From Pseudomonas sp. GV071 (GTDB lineage: Bacteria > Pseudomonadota > Gammaproteobacteria > Pseudomonadales > Pseudomonadaceae): 64,000 nucleotides of DNA. The position numbers and the translations under genes are program-made. The notes under the pieces are model-generated. The model ran no database searches. It had not been told where the DNA came from and was given only the letters and a program-made list of their open reading frames with translations. The stretch spans positions 124,001-188,000 of the forward strand of contig NZ_QAOJ01000002.1 of assembly GCF_003050835.1 (NCBI RefSeq), given 5' to 3'. How positions within the stretch are numbered: the stretch's first letter is position 1; each line of letters opens with the position of its first letter. Shown here piece by piece: positions 9,044 through 16,400 of this stretch.

Positions 9044-9568
9044 TTAAAATGTTTCAACCATAAAAGTAAGCGTGCTTCTCACTGGACCAATGGTGGACTG
9101 CCCAGTTGCAAAGTATTCAACGAAGAAATCAAAGTTCGCGCCGGTTGTAGTGCCAGGCTTCGCTGGCCCGGCGTTCTGTGCACCTTTTTCCCCGTTCAAA
9201 TCAATAACCTCGCCTTTGGCGTTCAATAACTGGAGCTCAACAAATTTCGCCCCCCCACTTGCGGTGTTATCTAAGCGGCCATTGCGATTGACGTCAGATG
9301 GTTCGGAGTTGAAATAGATGTAAACGTCCTTTTCTTGCGCAGTAGCGCAACCTTTGACTGTCAGCCGAAAGGGGGTTCTCCCTGCTACATCATTAGGCTT
9401 TGCCAAACTACTTTTACGTTGAAAAGGCAGTTTCACGGTGGCCCCGCTCGGATCTACCGCGCAGGGCACATCTCGGATGACGCCTTCAGCGAAAAATTTT
9501 GTACCTTCCGCCGAAAAAGATTGGTCCACCATTAACAAAGAAAATAGAAGCGCTGACAGGCGTTTCAT
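9044..9568 (-). CDS. type 1-like fimbrial subunit (second pilin)
   Basis: A 174-residue pilin. ATG at 9568 is chosen because an AAGGGGG ribosome-binding site lies 6 bases upstream and it begins a proper signal peptide (MKRLSALLFSLLMVDQSFSA). The mature part has the fimbrial Cys pair (DVPCAVDPSG and VKGCATAQ), a glycine/asparagine-rich middle (DVNRNGRLDNTASGGAKF) and a beta-strand C terminus ending FMVETF. It resembles the first pilin (NTDGRLDN / DVNRNGRLDN), so the two are probably paralogues, one perhaps an adaptor. Transcripts from the first pilin must pass a hairpin to reach it. Confidence 0.85.
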   Translation of the reverse strand: MKRLSALLFSLLMVDQSFSAEGTKFFAEGVIRDVPCAVDPSGATVKLPFQRKSSLAKPNDVAGRTPFRLTVKGCATAQEKDVYIYFNSEPSDVNRNGRLDNTASGGAKFVELQLLNAKGEVIDLNGEKGAQNAGPAKPGTTTGANFDFFVEYFATGQSTIGPVRSTLTFMVETF

Positions 9569-9586
9569 CTTTCCCCCTTCCAAAAG

Positions 9587-9608
9587 GCCCGCCAAACAGT
9601 TGGCGGGC
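9587..9608 (-). promoter_or_regulatory. intercistronic hairpin between the two pilin genes
   Basis: Perfect 9-base arms (GCCCGCCAA / TTGGCGGGC) with a four-base loop, lying between the first pilin stop (9618) and the second pilin start (9568). On the minus strand it is followed by CCTTTTGG, a very short T run. It could act as a leaky terminator or a 3'-end stabiliser favouring the first pilin message. Confidence 0.5.
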
Positions 9609-9617
9609 GTATAGGTA

Positions 9618-10211
9618 TTACTGGTAACTAATTTCGTAGTCGACAGTGGTGGTAACCGCACCGGCAGTTGCATTACCCGCCTTGGTGAAATATTGAGCGT
9701 AATGTCTCAAGATCGCACTGCCGCCGACCACATTCTCGCCAATAGCCAATTGAGCACCGTCACCCAAAGCGAGGTTCATGGCTGCAGCATCTTTATTGAG
9801 AATTTGTATATCGACATTTTGGGCAGCACCAGTTAGTGCTTTGTTATCAAGGCGGCCGTCGGTATTGATGGTCGGGCCGGCGACAAAGTAAACATGGGCT
9901 TTGGGCGCGACCACAGCACCAGGCTGAGACGGCTGGCCAGCAGCATTATCCACTACGCAGTTTTTAAGCTCGAATGTAAGGAACGTTCTACCCGCGCTTG
10001 AACCCGCTGCTGTTAGAAGCTTTTTGGAAACGATGGGTAGCTTGACAGTTGCATTATTGGTTTGATCGTTAACACTTACATCGCAGGTCGTATCGCTAAC
10101 CCCCCCTTCAAAGGTGACTTTGCCGCTATCGACAGCGAAGGCACCTTGAACGATAAGACTCATCGCAATAGCTGACGCCAGGGTGGCAACGCGCTTATCT
10201 AAAATAATCAT
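9618..10211 (-). CDS. type 1-like fimbrial subunit (probable major pilin)
   Basis: A 197-residue pilin starting at ATG 10211. The signal peptide ends at about residue 25 (SLIVQGAFA). The mature part begins VDSGKVTFEGGVSDTTCDV, with the second Cys in ELKNCVV, a PKAHVYFVAGP strand, and the C-terminal motif TTTVDYEISYQ with the penultimate-strand tyrosine typical of donor-strand pilins. Being first in the fim cluster and followed by a hairpin suggests it is the main shaft subunit. The promoter should lie in 10212-10425, which is AT-rich, but no clear -35/-10 pair was assigned. Confidence 0.87.
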   Translation of the reverse strand: MIILDKRVATLASAIAMSLIVQGAFAVDSGKVTFEGGVSDTTCDVSVNDQTNNATVKLPIVSKKLLTAAGSSAGRTFLTFELKNCVVDNAAGQPSQPGAVVAPKAHVYFVAGPTINTDGRLDNKALTGAAQNVDIQILNKDAAAMNLALGDGAQLAIGENVVGGSAILRHYAQYFTKAGNATAGAVTTTVDYEISYQ

Positions 10212-10425
10212 AAAAAGTATCCTACTAGTTTGGGAGGCAGTGAGCTTAACCAAGATTAAAAACCTGCCGATGCAAGTAAAAGAGAAAATCCGCGTACGAA
10301 AACTCCTATCCATTTCTCCAAAAAAAACCAGCTTATAGCTAGCGAGAGGCCAGCAGAAAGCACACTGACTTATTCGACGAAAACTCGAATTAGCATTAAA
10401 TTCTCGTAAAAATTAATTGACCTGA

Positions 10426-10455
10426 GCACCACCACTCAAACTTCATGGGTGGTGC
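10426..10455 (-). terminator. possible terminator of the exoprotein gene
   Basis: Arms GCACCACC and GGTGGTGC (perfect, 8 bases, 14-base loop) lie 44 bases downstream of the exoprotein stop. On the minus strand a T-rich stretch (AATTAATTTTT) follows about 6 bases later. It is weaker than the other terminators here. It may separate the exoprotein transcript from the pilin promoter. Confidence 0.4.
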
Positions 10456-10498
10456 ACCGATCTAAAGAAAACTTCGAACTAAGAAGGTAATGCAGTAA

Positions 10499-13400
10499 TC
10501 ACTGCTGCCGCTGGCCTTTTAAATTATTGTCCGACTTGCTCTTAGGCGTACTACTCGAATCACTATTACGGGTATTACCAAAGTTATGCGGAATGAGGTG
10601 ATTAGTTGGCGGGGCTGTAAATGACGTATCCCCTGTTGAAGACCCAATTGAGGTTCGCACTGGCCTACTCCCCTTGATGTCCCAATGTTTCACCGATTCG
10701 GTTTTTGAGCCGATATTTTCGGGCGCCTTGTTAGGACTAGGCTGGGTATCGCCAAAGTTGTGCGGCTTGCTCGGCTCTCTTGGCGTAGATGAATGGGATG
10801 TATCTCCCGTCGAAGAACCCACGGACGTTTGCACATGAGTTGGAATATGCACCTCCCAATGCGTAGGCGGAGTCGGCTTAGTCGTGGTCACTCCATTTGG
10901 GAGAGTCGTGATCGACGAATTTTCTGGTTTTGATACAACCGTCGAGCCAGGTGCTGGCGGGTTGATGGCCACGCCATCTGGCGTGTCAATATTCGGGGTT
11001 GGGCCAGTCGCTATCGTCGTGTCTGATGGGCCTGACGGGCGGGTAACCGTCGTTGTGTCAGGTGTTGACGGCTTGATACCAACGCCATCTGGCGTATCAA
11101 TATTCGTGCTTGGGCCAGTCACTATCGTCGTGTTTGATGGGCCTGACGGGCGGGTAACGGTCGTTGTGTCAGGTGTTGACGGCTTGATACCAACGCCATC
11201 TGGCGTATCAATATTCGTGCTTGGGCCAGTCACTATCGTCGTGTTTGATGGGCCTGACGGGCGGGTAACGGTCGTTGTGTCAGGTGTTGACGGCTTGATA
11301 CCAACGCCATCTGGCGTATCAATACTCGTGCTTGGGCCAGTCACTATCGTCGTGTTTGATGGGCCTGACGGGCGGGTAACGGTCGTTGTGTCAGGTGTTG
11401 ATGGCTTGATACCAACGCCATCTGGCGTGTCGATAATCGTGGTTGGGCCGTTTGCCACGGTCGAGTTCGATGTGCCCGGACGGGTGATTGTGGGCGGCTG
11501 AGCGGCAGGCATGGTATTGCCATCCACCGGGGGTTTCGCTCCGCTGACTGGGTTCGGCTTGGTGATAGTGGGCGGTTGAACAGCCGGCTTGATTCCACCA
11601 TCCACCGGTGGCAGGGCAGATGGGGGCTTCGGTTGACCAGCTGGTGGTGTCACCGTTGGACCGTCCTGCACAGGCATTGAGCCTGGATCAGGGCGTGAGG
11701 TAATTGGTGGAGGGTTCGACGGCGCATGGTTATCGCCATCAACCGGAGGCGTTGCATTTGTTGGCTTTTTCTTCTTCTTGAGGTCGCCTAGGGAGATTTC
11801 GATTTTGATATCGGTACCCGCGACCTTCTTGTCGGTTATCACCTCAAGGGTTTTGTCGGCATCTTTGTTCAGATCGCCGATCACACCCTGGCCGACGTTC
11901 ATTTCCATGCCACCCAGGTCGACAGTGGCTTTCTGATTGGCCTCGTACTTCACCTGATCAACACGACCGGCCTCTACAACCACGGTGGGCAAACCGCTTT
12001 TACTGATACCGCCGCCACCACCGCCGTAGCCTCCGTCCTTGTCGCGTGAGTCAGTGAGGGTAGCGGCTGTGGTTGTGCCGTCTACTCGATAGGATCCCTG
12101 GCCTGAGCTGTTGATGATATGGGCACCTGTAAGGCTCTGATTTCCGCCAACATGGAAGTTCATGGAGCCGGCACTAATACCCGACTGCTCCGTGGTGAGC
12201 TTGCTGTTGTCGTAATCTTTACCGCCCGAAGCCGAGGCTCCACCGGTAGGAATCACCCCGCCGGCAGTGGAAAGTGCTACACCAGCAGACGCGCTCCAGC
12301 TACCCCGCTCATGCTTCATGTTGACGCTGTCTTGCTTGCTGGTGATGGTCTGGTTGCCGCCGATGTCATAGGCCAACTGGTCAGCCTTGATGTTGGCGCC
12401 CTCCATATTGTGGTCGCCCTTGGCTTTGATGCTGACCTCAGCCCCCGAGATCAAACCGTTGGTGTGGCTGGTCGAGCTTTCGGTGGTGCGATCATAATTA
12501 CCATCGGCCCCCGCAGATAAACCTATGCCAGCACCGATTGGAGAAACACTGCCGCTAACACCAACTCCCGCGTTATGCATGTCGGTGCTCGAACTGGAGT
12601 TACTGCTCGATTGCGCGGCCTGCTGATGGATTTTTCCGGCTGAATCCAACTCGACTTTTCCGCCCTGGATATTCACACCATTCAGGACGATGTCACCCTT
12701 GGTGGTTTTCAGGCTGATGTTTCCGCCAATCTGGTTGATGTTTTCAGCGGTGGTGCTGGACTCGCTTTTGGACTGGGTGTTTTTCACTCCAAAGTTCATT
12801 GATGTGCCGGCCAGATCCCCAAACACCACCTGAGTGATATTCCCCACCTGAGCGCCTGCGGTCAGCGCGCCATCAACCTCCATGCCGTCAGCAGCCTTGT
12901 CTGCCGTTTTATTCACGTTGCTAACAACGTTGGCCACTGATGAGTGGGTTTCGTGGGAAGCACCAATGAAGGTTTCTTCACGACTGAAGGTATGTTTGCT
13001 GGTGTCAACAAACTTGGTAGAAGTGATGTCGCCAGCGGTGATATCCAAGGTAGGCATTTGCGCCACGGCTTTTGCCTTTTCCTCGGCGGTCATTTTCGCC
13101 CGTTCTTGGGGGCTCAGCTGATGCTGTTTGTTGATATCAGCGCCACCAAGGTCAAAAGTGCCGCCCACATCCATAGTGCCGCTGCCCAGATTGAGCTGGG
13201 AGTTGTGATGATTTTTTTCCTGCTTGGTCTCTTTGGTTTCGATCACCTCAATGCCGTAGCGATAGCGTGTGCCCACTGTATCGCCGCGGTTCTTGTTGGC
13301 GCCGGCTATTGCACCCGCATCTTCGTTAAGGTCCATATCTGAGTATTCAGAAGCTTTGGTGCCGGAAGCCGATTGCTGGGTGTCGAACCTGCTTTTTTCT

Positions 13401-16400
13401 GTAGAGGCTTCATGGCCGTTGGAGCCTGCTGCCGCCCCAAAAACGAGTTGAGTCGTTTTTTGCTCTTTTTCGTAGAACGCCAAGTCTTTGCCAGCGGCAA
13501 CGGTGGTATCTCCGGCCACCTTCACATCGCTGCTTTGGGTATTGACGTCACTGCCCGTGACATTCCAATTGCCGCCCGTAACGATGGTGAGATCGTTGGC
13601 CTTCACCTGATTGCCTTTAGATATCGCCTCCGAAGTGGTGACGTTGGTTTGCTGGATCGCCAGGAAGCCTGACTCGACGGAGTTTTCGAAGTTCGATTTA
13701 ACCTCGTGTACGTCCTTCATGTTGAGGTCGCCCGTGGACTGCAGCTTGACGTTGTCTGCAACAGTGTTGGCGCCGATCAGGTTGATGTTTCCGCCGGATA
13801 TCACCGTCACGGAGGAGCCTGCGCCTACCGCTACCGGAGCGGCAGCCTTCAGTTCCTCGAAGATGGCCCGCACATCCGGCTTTTCCACCACCAGCTTGGG
13901 TTTTTCCGCAATGGGGCCCTGTGACGCAGCGGTTTCAGGCGTCGTGGATGGCGGATTGGCTGCAACAGCTTTCTCAGCGGCCAACTTATCTTCACGTTGC
14001 TTCTTCAGAGCCGCAGCTTTGTTGGCGCTGCCTTCTGCAGTGGTACCGGCGCCCATCACTCCATTGTTGCGGCTGACGAGGTTGCCGTTCTCGTCGTAGC
14101 CAGTGGTAGTGGTACTGGTCACCCCATTGCCGCCGACGATAGTTTGCTGGTAACCGCCCACGGTGCCGCCCTGATTGAGCACGCTGCCCTCCGCCGCCAC
14201 GACGACTCGACCTTGGTCACCTCCGTGAATCCCGGCGCTAGCGCCGCCGGTGGAGACGTTATTAATGACGGTATTGGAGAACACCAGGGTATTTTCCTGA
14301 CCCCGAATTACCCCGTTAATGTTGTTTACCGAAGTGGCATCAATCAACACGTTCTGAGCGGTCACAACCGCGGATGCGCCCTGATCTTTATTGCGCTCAG
14401 CCATGGTTTTAGGGCTGATGTAGACCCGTGGCGCCAGCACACTGACCCCATTCACGACGGTGGTTTCGTACCAGACAATATCGCTGGTGAGCTTGCCGAT
14501 TTGTTCCGCCGTCAGGGGCTGGCCAAGAACCAGACCGAGCCCGCTTGCTTCTCCGGCAGCGTTATCCATCAGCTTTTTGACCAGGTCAGTGCCACTTAGC
14601 TGATTAGCTACGGCAAAGAAATTACCGACCGTCTTTTCCACGCTGCGTACGATCAACTCGTGATCGAAATAGGCATCACCCATCACCGTTACAGTTTTGT
14701 TGGGGTTGTAACCGATGCGGTCAAAGAAGTACTGCGAACCGTAAAACTTACTGAGATCGAGGTATTCGATGCGGGTTTCATACAGTGGGTAAATAGGCGA
14801 AAAACCGCCAGGAACAATGGCTCCGGGCATATCACCTTCGACGTTTGGCAGCTCACCAGTCGGTGGGATGGGGTTGGGCTTGAACATGGGGTTATCCATG
14901 ATGTCCTGCTTAATCTTATCGATGGCAGAACTGTCGCCGGGGTTGTAGGCAGTATTGAAATCGCCGTCGATGGTCTGCACAGTCTCGTCGCCAACCTTCA
15001 CGTCGATTGCCTTGTTTTCTGCCCACTTGGCGCCATCACCGTTGCTGAATGCCCCACTGTCCTTATCAACAGTGAAGGCCTTACCGGCAGAGATTTCAGC
15101 CTGCGTATCGGCGTAGAACAGCATGGTTTTTCTCGGGCTGGCCTTGTGAGCGGCCCAACGGGTTTTCAGGTCGTCCTGACTGAGCGCCTTCCAATCAGCG
15201 CCCAGTACCGCACTTATAAGCTTCATCGCATCAGGTGTTTTGATCTCCTTGAACGAGTTCACCCATTCGTAGCCGTAACCCAAATACGTGCTGCCAAACA
15301 GGCCCTCCATCAGGGCGTACAGAGCCTGGTTAACTGGAACACCATCGTGGTGAATAAAGGACGACGTCATATATTGTGTGGTGGTTTGTGCTTCAATCAG
15401 CAACTGAGTAAGGTTTTTCGAAGTCGACACACCCTTATTTTCCAAATTGCCGTTAACCGTCAAATTCCCAGCCGCCGCGATTAACCCGCCCACGTTACGC
15501 ACAGTGGCCTTGGTGTTTTTGGCCTCACCCTGATTGAACAATATGTCGCCACCCGCCTTGACCACACCTTGCTTGACCGTGAGATCCGAGGTGTATACCG
15601 GCAAGGTAATTTTGGTGTTCCAGTAGTCGACCTCCAGGCCACTTGCCTCGGTATACCAGGTATCTTCCTTGGCCTCGGACACTTTTACGGGACCACCGGT
15701 GGCCTCACTGAGATTTTCGAACAATGGAGCATCAGCGCGCAGTGTCTTGCCTGCCTCTATACGCCCTACGTTGTTACGAATGACCGTGTCAGACACAAGG
15801 GTTACGTTGCCCATGGCCATAATCAGGCCATTACGCCAGTTGGTCAGCGCTGTACGCGAATCGAGCACCACGTCTTCCGCCGCCCAAATCAGCTTGCCTT
15901 CCATATTGTCGATAGAACCGCCGGCTAAGACGCTCAGGCTTTTACCAGTGATGATTTCGCCATTGTTTTTCACGTTGAACAAGGCGTTGATGCGAATCTC
16001 ACCGGGGTTGTTAATTGAGCCGTTGTTCTCTAAATAGTCAGTGTTCAAGGTCAGCCGGTTGGCGGCCTTAGGCGTGAAGTTACCGTTGGTAATTTTGAGC
16101 AGTCGGTCGGAGCCGTTCGTTACGTTTAGCGTGGCGGTGTTTTGAGAAGCAAGGTTGGCAGTGTTGGTGTAATTGAAGGTGGTAAGTTCAAGATGGTCGC
16201 TGGTGAGAATGGCGCCTCCGTTACCTATAAAGCTATCGGCGGTTACCCACACATTCTTACCCTTGAGCATGCCACCTGTGCCGGTGGTAAAGCTTGAGCC
16301 GGCGTTGATATCAACCCGCTCGGCGATCATGTTGGCGAAGCTGTCGTTGGTTATCCACGACGTCGCATCCAGCTTCATCGCTTTCTCGGCGTTGATCCGC

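Noticed and set aside
10967..11470. Possible CRISPR array
   Set aside because: The 111-bp units are contiguous and near-identical with no unique spacers, and they keep a coding frame.
10884..11501. Plus-strand frame encoding regular repeats such as GVSIFVLGPVTIVV
   Set aside because: It is the reverse reading of the 111-bp repeats inside the exoprotein gene.
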